From assembly GCA_041665525.1 (NCBI GenBank), contig JBAYIS010000002.1, forward strand, positions 62,001 through 126,000: 64,000 nucleotides of DNA. The letters are read 5' to 3'. Positions 56,352-64,000 of this stretch are shown here, piece after piece. The notes beneath the pieces are model-generated. The model saw only the letters and a list, made by a program, of their open reading frames with translations, did not search any database and was not told the origin of the DNA. The position numbers and the translations under genes were made by a program. Numbering within the stretch: position 1 is the stretch's first letter; each line of letters begins with the position of its first letter. The DNA comes from UBA8401 sp041665525 (lineage in GTDB: Bacteria; Bacteroidota; Ignavibacteria; UBA10030; UBA8401).

Positions 56352-56550
56352 TTAGAGCGTATCTCAAAAATACTTTTAAGCGTCATCGCGAGGAACCCCC
56401 GCATATTCATTGATAGGGTGACGAAGCGATCGGTGCGGTAGGTGCGTGATTTTTTTTTACCCCCTACACAGATTGCGTCGGCAAAAAACGCCTCGTCACG
56501 AAGTGACCCCTTTGGGGCAATGACAATTTTGGGTTTTTGAGACCTGTTAT
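56351..56550. repeat. MITE-like element, second copy
   Basis: TCTCAAAAAT near the left end and TTTTTGAGACC near the right end repeat the termini of 31410-31570. The interior carries CGTCATCGCGAGGAA and GACGAAGCGATC plus a GTCACGAAGTGAC palindrome. No ORF. Confidence 0.55.
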
Positions 56551-56718
56551 AATGTGAAATGGCTGACTCGCCGGGTCTTTAAGCAATTCACAGAGTAGAG
56601 AGAAAAACAGGTAACTATTTTTCGCTTTAAATGTGTTTTCAGCAATTTTCTGCAATAAATACAGGTGAAAGTACCTCTTGGGATTTTAGCCATATTTTCG
56701 TATTTTTATGAACATTTT

Positions 56719-56744
56719 GAATCCCGAGACTTCGGGATTTTTTT
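56719..56744 (+). terminator. Terminator hairpin in the leader of tig
   Basis: AATCCCGA-GAC-TTCGGGATT followed by TTTTT on the plus strand, 39 nt before the tig start. No plus-strand gene ends just upstream. A possible promoter (TTGGGA-N17-TATTTT, 56678-56706) would place this hairpin at the 5' end of the mRNA. Confidence 0.65.
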
Positions 56745-56782
56745 ATCATTATTGAACAACAGTACAAGTAAGGAGTTTTTCA

Positions 56783-58054
56783 GTGGAAGTAACCGTAAAC
56801 AATGTGAATGATTGCGTTCGTGAAATGACCGTGACAATGACACAGGAGGAATTGGCTCCGCATTTTGAAAAAGCATATAAAGAGGCGGCCCCGGCATTGG
56901 AGATAAAAGGATTCCGCAAAGGAAAAGTACCGATGCATATGGTGAAGAAGATGTTCGGACCAAGCATTGAGTATCAGGCAGTGGAAGAGATTACGAACGA
57001 TGTATTCCGCACAGAGATGGAATCGCGCAATATCAACCCTATTGGCACACCGCAGATCAATAAGATCGATTTCAAACCGGGCACACCTCTCACATTCATT
57101 GTGAAGTTCGAAATTCGTCCCGAATTCGAGCTGAAGGATTACTCCTCCATCGCCATCGAACGGTATTCGCATAAAGCGACCGATACAGAACTGGAAAGCG
57201 AAGTTGAACGGCTGCAGCAGATCAATTCCACAACGGAAGTTGCATCAAAGGTTGACAGCGAATACCACATTGTCACCGTGGATATGAAGGATATGGATGA
57301 ACACGGCCATTCACGCGAAGATATGAAAATCTATCTTCGTGAAAAATCAACTGAGAAGGAAGTCAAAGAAGCATTGATGGGTGCATCCGTCGGCGATGTG
57401 AAAGAGGCAAAATTCAGCCATCAACACGGCGACCATTCGCACGATGTCCATTTGCAACTGACGGTGAAGAAAATCGAGAAAGTGATTCTTCCGCCGTTGG
57501 ATGACGCGCTTGCCCAAAAAGTGAGCAACGGCAAATTCCAGACTGCAGAAGAAATGAAACAGAACATTAAAAAGGATCTGGAAGAGTTCTGGAAGGAACG
57601 CAGTGAACGCCGTTTCGAGAACGATCTGCTCTCTGCAATCGTCAAACAATACGAATTCACCGTCCCAGAAGCGCTGATCCAAAATGTGACGGACACGTTT
57701 ATTGAAGATGCAAAGAATCAGCAGCCAAACAGGCAATTACCGAAGAATTTCAATGAAAAAGCATACCGTGAACAGTCCCGGGAAACAGCCATCTGGCAGT
57801 CCAAATGGCTATTGATTAAAGAACAGTTCATCGCCAAGGAAAAAATTGAGATCTCCGACTCCGAAATCGAGAAGATTGCGGAGGAAGAATCAGCAAAATT
57901 GAATATTGATAAAGAACGGCTTGTGAATTTCTACAAAAGTTCCGATAATGCGCTGGAGCGTTTGAAGTATAATCGTCTTATTGATATTCTCAAACAAAAT
58001 GTTAAGATTACGGACGTTGAGACAGACGACTACAGTAAATTTGCAACGAACTGA
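56783..58054 (+). CDS. tig: Trigger factor (ribosome-associated chaperone)
   Basis: The start is GTG 56783 after AAGGAG. The N-terminal ribosome-binding domain has the signature GFRKGKVP (~43-50). The middle domain (~150-240) holds the position of the FKBP-like PPIase but is degenerate and His-rich (DEHGHSREDM, SHQHGDHSHD). The C-terminal helical chaperone domain is at ~250-415. Length 423 is normal. It assists folding of nascent chains. It is followed by clpP and clpX on the same strand, the classical order. A leader terminator may tune expression. Confidence 0.95.
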   Translation: MEVTVNNVNDCVREMTVTMTQEELAPHFEKAYKEAAPALEIKGFRKGKVPMHMVKKMFGPSIEYQAVEEITNDVFRTEMESRNINPIGTPQINKIDFKPGTPLTFIVKFEIRPEFELKDYSSIAIERYSHKATDTELESEVERLQQINSTTEVASKVDSEYHIVTVDMKDMDEHGHSREDMKIYLREKSTEKEVKEALMGASVGDVKEAKFSHQHGDHSHDVHLQLTVKKIEKVILPPLDDALAQKVSNGKFQTAEEMKQNIKKDLEEFWKERSERRFENDLLSAIVKQYEFTVPEALIQNVTDTFIEDAKNQQPNRQLPKNFNEKAYREQSRETAIWQSKWLLIKEQFIAKEKIEISDSEIEKIAEEESAKLNIDKERLVNFYKSSDNALERLKYNRLIDILKQNVKITDVETDDYSKFATN

Positions 58055-58172
58055 TCTGGCGAACCGTTGTCAAGGCTCTAAACTTTGACAACGGTATTGC
58101 ACAATTTTTCCCCGCATCATTCGTCTTATGGGTAGTTCGCATTCCCGCAAATTTACTAACGCAAGGAGTTTT

Positions 58173-58838
58173 ATGATCATCCAACACCCCCAACACATGA
58201 TTCAAACAAAGCCGTACGAATTATACAATCAGCTTGTTCCGATGGTGGTTGAACAGACCAGCCGCGGCGAGCGTGCGTATGACATTTTTTCCCGTCTGTT
58301 AAAAGAACGCATCGTGTTCATCGGCACTGCGATTGATGATTATGTTGCATCGCTTGCCATTGCGCAGATGCTCCATCTGGAAGCGGAAGATCCGGACAAG
58401 GATATTTCCGTCTACATCAATTCACCCGGCGGATCGGTGACCGCAGGTCTCGCGATCTATGACACCATGCAGATCATCCGGCCGCAGGTTGCGACCATTT
58501 GCGTCGGTATGGCGGCAAGTATGGGAGCAATTCTTTTATTGGCCGGTGAAAAAGGAAAACGACAGGCACTGCCGAATGCTCGCATTATGATTCATCAGCC
58601 ATGGGGCGGTGTGCAGGGAACTGCTTCCGACATCAGCATTCAGGCAGAGGAGATTCTGAAAACAAAGAAACGCCTGAACGAGATTATTGCACAGCATACG
58701 GGGAAATCAATCGCCGAAGTGGAAAAGGATACTGACCGCGATAACTATATGTCATCGCAACAGGCGGCCGACTACGGTCTTATTGACAAAGTGTTGACAA
58801 AACGTCCCACCGATGCAAAAAAGGATAAAGAGAAATAA
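58173..58838 (+). CDS. clpP: ATP-dependent Clp protease proteolytic subunit
   Basis: The start is ATG 58173 right after AAGGAGTTTT; a frame to 58128 has no site. 221 residues. The catalytic triad is Ser116 (MAASMGA), His141 (MIHQPWGG) and Asp190 (DTDRDNYM). The GGSVTAG substrate loop is present. It forms the tetradecameric serine protease core that works with ClpX. A stop 3 nt before clpX suggests coupled translation. Confidence 0.97.
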   Translation: MIIQHPQHMIQTKPYELYNQLVPMVVEQTSRGERAYDIFSRLLKERIVFIGTAIDDYVASLAIAQMLHLEAEDPDKDISVYINSPGGSVTAGLAIYDTMQIIRPQVATICVGMAASMGAILLLAGEKGKRQALPNARIMIHQPWGGVQGTASDISIQAEEILKTKKRLNEIIAQHTGKSIAEVEKDTDRDNYMSSQQAADYGLIDKVLTKRPTDAKKDKEK

Positions 58839-58841
58839 TCA

Positions 58842-60098
58842 ATGGGTAAGCAAAAGAGCGAAGATAAGGTTCGGTGTTCCTTCTGCGGCCGCAGGCCGGA
58901 AGAGGTGACAAGCATTATTGCAGGTCCCGATGTCTACATCTGCGATATGTGCGTTTCCACCTCTATGGATATTATCCGCAATAATCTTTCTTCAGCACGT
59001 ACGAAACGGATCAAGAATAAAGGACTCCTCACACCGACGCAGATTAAGTCTTCGCTGGATGAATATGTGATCGGTCAGGAACAGGCAAAGAAAACACTCG
59101 CCGTTGCTGTGTACAATCATTACAAACGGATCGACACACAGGATCAGTTTGCCGATCCGGAGAATGTGGAAATCGAAAAGAGCAACATTCTGCTCATCGG
59201 ATCGACCGGAACAGGAAAGACATTGTTGGCGCAGACATTGGCCCGCATTCTTGATGTGCCTTTCGCGATCGCCGATGCCACAACGTTGACCGAAGCCGGC
59301 TATGTTGGTGATGATGTCGAAACGGTGTTGGTCCACCTATTGCAGAATGCTGAATACAACGTAGAACGTGCCGAGCGCGGTATTGTCTACATCGACGAGA
59401 TCGACAAGATCGCGCGAAAAAGTGATAGTGCTTCTATCACTCGTGATGTTTCCGGCGAAGGCGTGCAACAGGCGTTGCTAAAGATTCTGGAAGGAACTAT
59501 TGCCGGTGTACCGCCGAAAGGTGGACGCAAACATCCTGAACAAAGCTTGATCAATCTCAATACCAAGAACATTCTCTTTATTTGCGGCGGAGCGTTCGAA
59601 GGACTGGAAAAGATTATCTCCCGCCGGGTTCATAAAAATGCACTTGGTTTCGGCGCAGAGATTAAAAGTAAAAAGGAACAAACGGCGGATGCCTATATCC
59701 AAATGGCAGAACCGGATGACCTGCTGAAATTCGGCCTGATTCCGGAATTCATCGGCCGTCTGCCGATGCTCACCACGCTCCACTCACTGGATGAAGTGGC
59801 GTTGATGAATATTCTCGTGGAACCGCGTAATGCCATCGTGAAACAGTTTAAAAAACTGTTTAAATACGAGGGAGTCGAGCTGGATTTCGAAGAAGCGGCA
59901 CTGAAACAGATCGTTACAAAAGCGATGGCCCGCGGAACCGGCGCCCGTGCACTCCGATCCGTTGTGGAAGAGATTATGCGGGATATTATGTATGAATTGC
60001 CTTCCAAAGCAAACGTCACGAAGTGCGTCGTCACGAAAGAGACAGTAGATAAAAAGAAAGAACCTATCTACGTATTAGAAGAACGCAAATCGGCATAA
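58842..60098 (+). CDS. clpX: ATP-dependent Clp protease ATPase subunit
   Basis: The zinc-binding domain has C12, C15, C34 and C37 (CSFCG ... CDMC). The AAA+ domain has Walker A GSTGTGKTLLAQ (~126) and Walker B IVYIDEIDKI. The ClpP-contacting loop is seen as LGFGAE. Length 418 is standard. It unfolds substrates for ClpP. It is last in tig-clpP-clpX and followed by a strong terminator. Confidence 0.97.
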   Translation: MGKQKSEDKVRCSFCGRRPEEVTSIIAGPDVYICDMCVSTSMDIIRNNLSSARTKRIKNKGLLTPTQIKSSLDEYVIGQEQAKKTLAVAVYNHYKRIDTQDQFADPENVEIEKSNILLIGSTGTGKTLLAQTLARILDVPFAIADATTLTEAGYVGDDVETVLVHLLQNAEYNVERAERGIVYIDEIDKIARKSDSASITRDVSGEGVQQALLKILEGTIAGVPPKGGRKHPEQSLINLNTKNILFICGGAFEGLEKIISRRVHKNALGFGAEIKSKKEQTADAYIQMAEPDDLLKFGLIPEFIGRLPMLTTLHSLDEVALMNILVEPRNAIVKQFKKLFKYEGVELDFEEAALKQIVTKAMARGTGARALRSVVEEIMRDIMYELPSKANVTKCVVTKETVDKKKEPIYVLEERKSA

Positions 60099-60141
60099 CA
60101 CGTCCAGCGCAAAGTTGCTAAGAACGCAAAGAGTAAATATA

Positions 60142-60178
60142 AAAAATCCCATCCAGTTTTTTGGATGGGATTTTTTTT
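60142..60178 (+). terminator. Strong terminator after clpX (bidirectional)
   Basis: AATCCCATCCA and TGGATGGGATT form the stem with TTTTTTTT after it. The A-run on the other side makes it also serve the convergent rsmE gene. Confidence 0.88.
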
Positions 60179-60198
60179 GTGACAATACAGGTAAAGTG

Positions 60199-60918
60199 TT
60201 ATTCGTTTCCAACAACCCAACTCAGCGAAATGATCGCCGCCGTTTCCGTTCGCAACCGGCGCCGTCCTAATGAGACTTGTGTAAACTCCGCTTTCTCCGC
60301 CAACTGCACTTCTTCGTCCGTAAATCCTCCTTCGGGACCGATCAGAATCATAGCAGACCGGGGTGGTTTCCGATGTTTCAGCGCCTCGGCAATAAAGAGG
60401 ACATGATCTGTCCGTTCGTACGGTATGAGTTTCATATCATAACCCGTGGAATTTGCGATAACAAGATCAAAATCCGTCGGCGGTGCAATTTTCGGAAGGA
60501 TGCATCGTCCCGACTGTTTCATCGCCGCAAGTGCAATGTTGTTCCACCGGTCCTCTTTCGGGGAACGGGCGATCGTTCTGGTCGTCTGTAAAGGAATGAT
60601 GGTCCGCACTCCCAACTCCGTCGCTTTTTCAATAATCCAATCCATCCGTGAAGGGTTCTTCAGCTGGGCAACCGCAAGTGTCACATCAATATCCGGTTCA
60701 TGAAGATGGTGATGCTCATACAGAATTTCGCATTCGATCATTTCCGGCGCAACCAAACGAATGATCACTTCAAAGGCGCGGCCTGCGCCATCAACAACCC
60801 AGATCAGATCGCCGGGCTGTTTCCGTAACACGCGGGAGATATGTCTCGCCTCTTCGCCTTCAATAGCAATATGCTGGTCGATGATAAATTCAGCAGGAAC
60901 GTAGAAGTATTCACTCAT
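60199..60918 (-). CDS. rsmE: 16S rRNA (uracil(1498)-N(3))-methyltransferase
   Basis: 239 residues, standard length. An N-terminal PUA-like RNA-binding part (EGEEARHISRVLRKQPGD) is followed by a SPOUT methyltransferase knot with AQLKNPSRMDWIIEKATELG, IGPEGGFTDEE and LGRRRLRTETAAI. It methylates U1498 of 16S rRNA with SAM. It converges on clpX and shares its terminator. No clear Shine-Dalgarno before ATG 60918. Confidence 0.95.
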   Translation of the reverse strand: MSEYFYVPAEFIIDQHIAIEGEEARHISRVLRKQPGDLIWVVDGAGRAFEVIIRLVAPEMIECEILYEHHHLHEPDIDVTLAVAQLKNPSRMDWIIEKATELGVRTIIPLQTTRTIARSPKEDRWNNIALAAMKQSGRCILPKIAPPTDFDLVIANSTGYDMKLIPYERTDHVLFIAEALKHRKPPRSAMILIGPEGGFTDEEVQLAEKAEFTQVSLGRRRLRTETAAIISLSWVVGNE

Positions 60919-61029
60919 ATGGTATTGTGTATTGAAGTCGTGAAATTGAAATCTTTAATGCAGAACTCAAAAACAGAATTTTTTCATAGCAGCGCACCGC
61001 TCCAATACCCATCGACACAATTGTTTTGC

Positions 61030-62355
61030 CTACAACGCTGCCCCTAAATCTAAAATAATTTCCCCTTTGGAGAAAGACTTTCCGTATGGTATTCCAAATT
61101 CAACTCTTGCCACTGCACTGTAGGCAAGCAGCAGATGCAGCCCTGCCCCGTACCCTGAATACCAGCGATTGAGTGCGATCGGATCTTTGCGGTACCATGT
61201 ATTTCCTGCATCTGCAAAAATGGCAAAATTCAAAGCATACCGGACATCTTTAAACTGTTCGAACGGAATGAATTCAAACCGGACATAGCGCGGTGATATG
61301 AGAGGGACATGCATTTCCACCGTTGTTCCTGCAATCTGTTCTGCTTCGAGAACCGTTTTGAAATGTCCGCGTATCCTTTCGCTGTACCCAAAAAATGAAT
61401 GTCCGTAATTGGGAACGGCACCGCCCCACGCAAAACTGCCGAACACTCTTCCGGCGAAAACAACATCGCTCCAGGCCGGTACATACCGTCGAAAATCAAT
61501 GCCAAACCGTTGATAATCGATTTCATTTTCCAGAATTCCATATTTCGAAAGTCCCAGATTCACGAACGTTCCGTACTGCGCGTATTCTTTCAGATCGCGT
61601 GTATCGTAAAAGTATGAAAGATGTAGCGAATAGAATTCATCCCTCCCGTTTGCAGATAATGTTCTGCCGGCGCGCACATCACTTACTTTCAAATTCAGAA
61701 ATTCCCCTTTCAGTGTGATCAATGTAAAGAGTGATGTTCGTCTCCCGATGGTCACATCGACACCGGAGCGCTGTTCATCGAAATTTGGAGCACCGGCAAG
61801 GGAAAGCAGGCTGCGGTTTCGTTGTTCGGTATAATATGCATGGAAGCCAAAAAAGATCCGGTTTTCTACATCGATATGCGGATTGATATAGTTGATCGCA
61901 ACAAACGGATCATACCCAAGGGCGAATGCGCCGTATAATTGAACATTCTCCCCGGCAACATTATTATGTGCTACTCCCAGACCGTAATAATATTTGGCAA
62001 AATCGCGGTCCTTAATCCCTAGGAGGGGAAATGGATAGAAATACCAGCGTTCAACAACATTTACCATCAGCATCGCGGCATTGCCGGAGTCCGGAATCAC
62101 TTCAATATCCACTTTGGTGAACAGTCCAAGGCTGTAGATTCTATTAATATCGAACTGAACTGTTTCGTAGGTAACAAGAGAATCCTGCTTCAGCAACATC
62201 TCCTGCACAATCACATAATCCTTCGTCAATGTATTGCCGATACAGATAATTTGCCCCACACGATAGACCGAATCGGGAAAACTAAATTGCGGTCCGCTGG
62301 TCTCCTGTGCATGGCTGACGGCGAACAGAAATATGATGGACCAGATTACTCTCAT
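61030..62355 (-). CDS. BamA/TamA-like outer-membrane protein with POTRA domain (441 aa)
   Basis: The start is placed at ATG 62355 because the upstream gene's terminator hairpin (62373-62402) lies inside the longer frame. A signal peptide (MRVIWSIIFLFAVSHA) is followed by one POTRA-like unit (~24-105, VGQIICIGNTLTKDYVI, YSLGLFTKVDIEV). A 16-strand-type barrel of the surface-antigen/Omp85 family follows, with GYSERIRGHF as the conserved inner-loop RGF/Y-like motif and an end ILDLGAAL. Omp85 proteins insert or translocate proteins at the outer membrane. Only one POTRA makes it shorter than BamA (five), so it is a small paralogue. Confidence 0.85.
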   Translation of the reverse strand: MRVIWSIIFLFAVSHAQETSGPQFSFPDSVYRVGQIICIGNTLTKDYVIVQEMLLKQDSLVTYETVQFDINRIYSLGLFTKVDIEVIPDSGNAAMLMVNVVERWYFYPFPLLGIKDRDFAKYYYGLGVAHNNVAGENVQLYGAFALGYDPFVAINYINPHIDVENRIFFGFHAYYTEQRNRSLLSLAGAPNFDEQRSGVDVTIGRRTSLFTLITLKGEFLNLKVSDVRAGRTLSANGRDEFYSLHLSYFYDTRDLKEYAQYGTFVNLGLSKYGILENEIDYQRFGIDFRRYVPAWSDVVFAGRVFGSFAWGGAVPNYGHSFFGYSERIRGHFKTVLEAEQIAGTTVEMHVPLISPRYVRFEFIPFEQFKDVRYALNFAIFADAGNTWYRKDPIALNRWYSGYGAGLHLLLAYSAVARVEFGIPYGKSFSKGEIILDLGAAL

Positions 62356-62372
62356 GAAAACCAATATAATAA

Positions 62373-62402
62373 AATTAAAAAGGCAGAACATCGGTTCTGC
62401 CT
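62373..62402 (-). terminator. Terminator of the CoA-binding protein gene
   Basis: In the gene direction AGGCAGAAC-CGAT-GTTCTGCCT is followed by TTTTAATTTTATT. It lies 23 nt after the stop at 62425. Confidence 0.8.
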
Positions 62403-62424
62403 TAATGGACACTTTCGGAACATG

Positions 62425-62832
62425 TTACCGAATTAATGCGCGGTGTTCAACAGCAATACAATGATCCATAACTACATCAAGTCCCGCATTTTTCGCTTTT
62501 GCCGCAGCAATTTCATTAATCACGCCCAGTTGCATCCAAACCGCTTTGGCGCCGACGGCAATCGCTTCTTCGATCACCGGCACAACGTCGTCCGGATTCC
62601 GGAAGATATCGACAAGATCGATCTTTTCGGGGAGCGATTTTAAGTCGGGATAGCACTTCATTCCAAGTACTTCCTGGTATTGCGGATTCACCGGATATAC
62701 ACGGTATCCTTTTTTGCTTAGATACTCCGCAATTGCTCCACTGTCTCGCCATGGTTTCGGCGATGCGCCGACCACAGCGATAGTTTTGGTGGTCGTCAGG
62801 AGTAAGTAAAGTTCTTCATCTGTAGATAACAT
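62425..62832 (-). CDS. CoA-binding (YccU-type) protein (135 aa)
   Basis: A single Rossmann CoA-binding domain with IAVVGASPKPWRDSG (~17-31), YLSKKGYRVYPVNP and VWMQLGVINE. It ends with HCIAVEHR. Length matches the stand-alone YccU family (135-140 aa), related to the succinyl-CoA synthetase alpha N-terminus. Function is not established. ATG 62832 is chosen; a GTG at 62844 is possible. Confidence 0.9.
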   Translation of the reverse strand: MLSTDEELYLLLTTTKTIAVVGASPKPWRDSGAIAEYLSKKGYRVYPVNPQYQEVLGMKCYPDLKSLPEKIDLVDIFRNPDDVVPVIEEAIAVGAKAVWMQLGVINEIAAAKAKNAGLDVVMDHCIAVEHRALIR

Positions 62833-62837
62833 ATATT

Positions 62838-62864
62838 TTACCACGGAGACACAGAGGCACAGAA
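62838..62864. repeat. Left inverted repeat flanking the GxxExxY gene
   Basis: The plus strand reads TTACCACGGAGACACAGAGG then CACAGAA. 22 of 27 positions match the reverse complement of 63266-63292. Confidence 0.6.
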
Positions 62865-62868
62865 ATAG

Positions 62869-63260
62869 TTATAAAACAATTCTCTTAATTCCCGATTTAA
62901 TAACTGCAACATTGAAATTGATCAATAATCCCAAACGTTTTTTGACAGTTTCATATACGATAATAATTGTGCTTCATGAACTGGTAACAAATGGTCAACT
63001 GATTTTAACTCAACAATAATTTTATCTTCAACTAAAACATCTATTCTTAAATTTGCATCCACATCATGGTGTTTATATTGAAGAGGGATCCGAGCTTCTG
63101 TAACGACAGAAACACCTTTCTCCTTCAATTCGATAAACATGCATTTCTGATACACCGATTCGAGAAGATCTGGACCAAGTGTTGAATGGACTTGATATGC
63201 AGCCTCAACAATCAAACCTGATATTTTGTTCAGTTTTGGATCTATTGGTATAAAATCCAT
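62869..63260 (-). pseudogene. GxxExxY protein gene with a -1 frameshift at A AAA AAC
   Basis: The first frame (63260 to stop 62922, 112 aa) contains the family motif GPDLLESVY and IVELKSVDHLLPVHEAQLLSYMKLSK. It then ends early as NVWDY. The -1 frame continues as KRLGLLINFNVAVIKSGIKR and stops at 62869. This restores the typical ~130-residue GxxExxY protein. The shift falls exactly at the heptamer A AAA AAC (62943-62937). It may be a point deletion in an A-run, or programmed frameshifting or slippage. GxxExxY proteins resemble PD-(D/E)XK nucleases; their role is unproven. Confidence 0.8.
62937..62943 (-). other. Slippery heptamer A AAA AAC at the frameshift
   Basis: On the minus strand the codons are TCA AAA AAC. 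A -1 slip re-reads as AAA AAA C and enters the frame that completes the family's C-terminus. The X XXY YYZ form fits known -1 frameshift sites. Confidence 0.6.
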
Positions 63261-63265
63261 CCGTC

Positions 63266-63292
63266 TTCTGTGTCACCGTGCCTCTGTGGTAA
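63266..63292. repeat. Right inverted repeat flanking the GxxExxY gene
   Basis: The plus strand reads TTCTGTGTCACCGTGCCTCT then GTGGTAA, the inverted partner of 62838-62864. It lies between the GxxExxY start and the gcvP stop. Confidence 0.6.
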
Positions 63293-63295
63293 TAG

Positions 63296-64000
63296 TTATG
63301 ATTTTTCTTCCATATACGATTCCATCGGCGGACAGACACAGACCAGCTGCCGGTCTCCGTAAGTATCGTTGATGCGGCCGATGCTCGGCCAGAACTTCCG
63401 GGCGCGAACCCACGGTGTCGGAAAGGCAGCTTTTTCTCGCGAGTACGGCCGTTTCCATTCATCACTCATCACAATTTGTGCCGTATGCGGTGCATGTTTC
63501 AGGACGTTGTCGTCTTTGGGATACTTCCCTTGTTCGATCTCCTCGATCTCCTTTCGGATGTGGAGAAGTGCATCGCAGAATCTGTCCAGTTCCCCTTTCG
63601 ATTCGCTTTCCGTTGGTTCGATCATCAGCGTGCCGGCAACAGGAAAAGAAACGGTTGGAGCGTGGAAACCATAATCCATCAGCCGCTTAGCGATATCGGT
63701 CACTTCAATACCTGCGGATGTTTTGAACTTCCGCATATCGATAATCATCTCGTGCGCACATCGTCCGTTCTTACCGACATACAGAACGTCGAACTCTTTT
63801 TCCAGTCTGGATTTTATGTAGTTCGCGTTCAGTATGGCATACTTCGTCGCATTCGTCAACCCATTCGCTCCCATCATTTTGATGTATGCGTACGAGATCA
63901 ACAAAATGCTCGCGCTGCCCCATGGTCCCGAAGAGACCGCGCTCATGGAGTGCTCGCCGCCGATCTCAACAACAGAGTGTCCCGGAAGGAACGGAACAAG
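63296..64000 (-). CDS. gcvP: Glycine dehydrogenase (decarboxylating), P protein, C-terminal part
   Basis: The frame is open to the right window edge; 234 residues are seen. The family C-terminus is present: LVPFLPGHSVVEIGG, AVSSGPWGSASILLISYAYI, GRCAHEMIIDMR, MDYGFHAPTVSFPVAGTLMI EPTESE and AAFPTPWVRARKFWPSIGRI. The PLP-binding lysine region lies outside. The enzyme decarboxylates glycine in the glycine cleavage system. Whether the gene is full-length or split (gcvPB) cannot be seen. Confidence 0.95.
   Translation of the reverse strand, partial: LVPFLPGHSVVEIGGEHSMSAVSSGPWGSASILLISYAYIKMMGANGLTNATKYAILNANYIKSRLEKEFDVLYVGKNGRCAHEMIIDMRKFKTSAGIEVTDIAKRLMDYGFHAPTVSFPVAGTLMIEPTESESKGELDRFCDALLHIRKEIEEIEQGKYPKDDNVLKHAPHTAQIVMSDEWKRPYSREKAAFPTPWVRARKFWPSIGRINDTYGDRQLVCVCPPMESYMEEKS

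Noticed and set aside
60104..60140. CGCAAAG-type repeat after clpX
   Set aside because: Two short CGCAAAG blocks only; too short to define as a repeat element.
62356..62412. Longer start for the BamA-like gene
   Set aside because: The extra segment contains the terminator of the upstream gene; the signal peptide begins at 62355.
1..64000. Prophage, insertion sequence, transposase, toxin-antitoxin or restriction genes
   Set aside because: No such protein was recognised in any frame; mobile-looking DNA is limited to short non-coding repeats and the GxxExxY cassette.

Overview
The window comes from a Gram-negative bacterium of the Fibrobacteres-Chlorobi-Bacteroidetes group, most likely an Ignavibacteria/Chlorobiota-type lineage. 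The evidence is seven proteins ending in the type IX secretion (T9SS type A) sorting domain with the NYPNPFNPST signature common in that group, many lipoproteins and outer-membrane barrels, and clear Shine-Dalgarno sites ahead of most genes. Nearly everything from 1 to 45 kb lies on the minus strand. From 45 to 60 kb both strands are used.

Layout. 1-4.7 kb: the C-terminal part of a TamB-like protein, cut by the window edge. 5-8 kb: two small outer-membrane barrels, a lipoprotein and a CsbD protein. 8-13 kb: a hybrid histidine kinase with ten PAS domains. 13.4-19.3 kb: an AI-2E family permease, an AsmA-like protein, a LysE exporter, a run of very small membrane proteins, a lipoprotein and a barrel. 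19.4-37.2 kb: a surface-protein island with seven genes carrying eight DUF3494 ('ice-binding-like') domains. These proteins are either T9SS-exported or lipid-anchored, and the island also holds a beta-propeller protein and an OmpA-family protein. 37.3-45.2 kb: a second CsbD gene, a LuxR-type response regulator, tRNA-Arg(TCT) and a second ten-PAS hybrid kinase. 45.5-52.5 kb: a two-component sigma-54 module next to an exported T9SS-tag protein and a subtilisin. 52.9-64 kb: a T9SS propeller protein, MsrB, an M14 peptidase, tig-clpP-clpX, RsmE, a BamA-like barrel, a CoA-binding protein, a frameshifted GxxExxY gene and the C-terminal part of gcvP.

How it fits together. The strongest regulatory story is at 45.5-52.5 kb. 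A Cys-rich PAS kinase and an NtrC-type activator sit directly before an exact -24/-12 promoter (TGGCAC-N5-TTGC) and a candidate upstream dyad. That promoter would drive a small T9SS-tag protein and a subtilisin. A second regulatory signal is a dyad motif (core AAAGG-N6-CCTTT beside AGGATG) found five times, each about 100-125 bp upstream of a start codon, in front of envelope and stress-type genes. Non-coding repeats are frequent: MITE-like elements bounded by GGTCTCAAAAAT, composite palindromic repeats, and a pair of related hairpins. No phage, insertion sequence, transposase or CRISPR array was seen.
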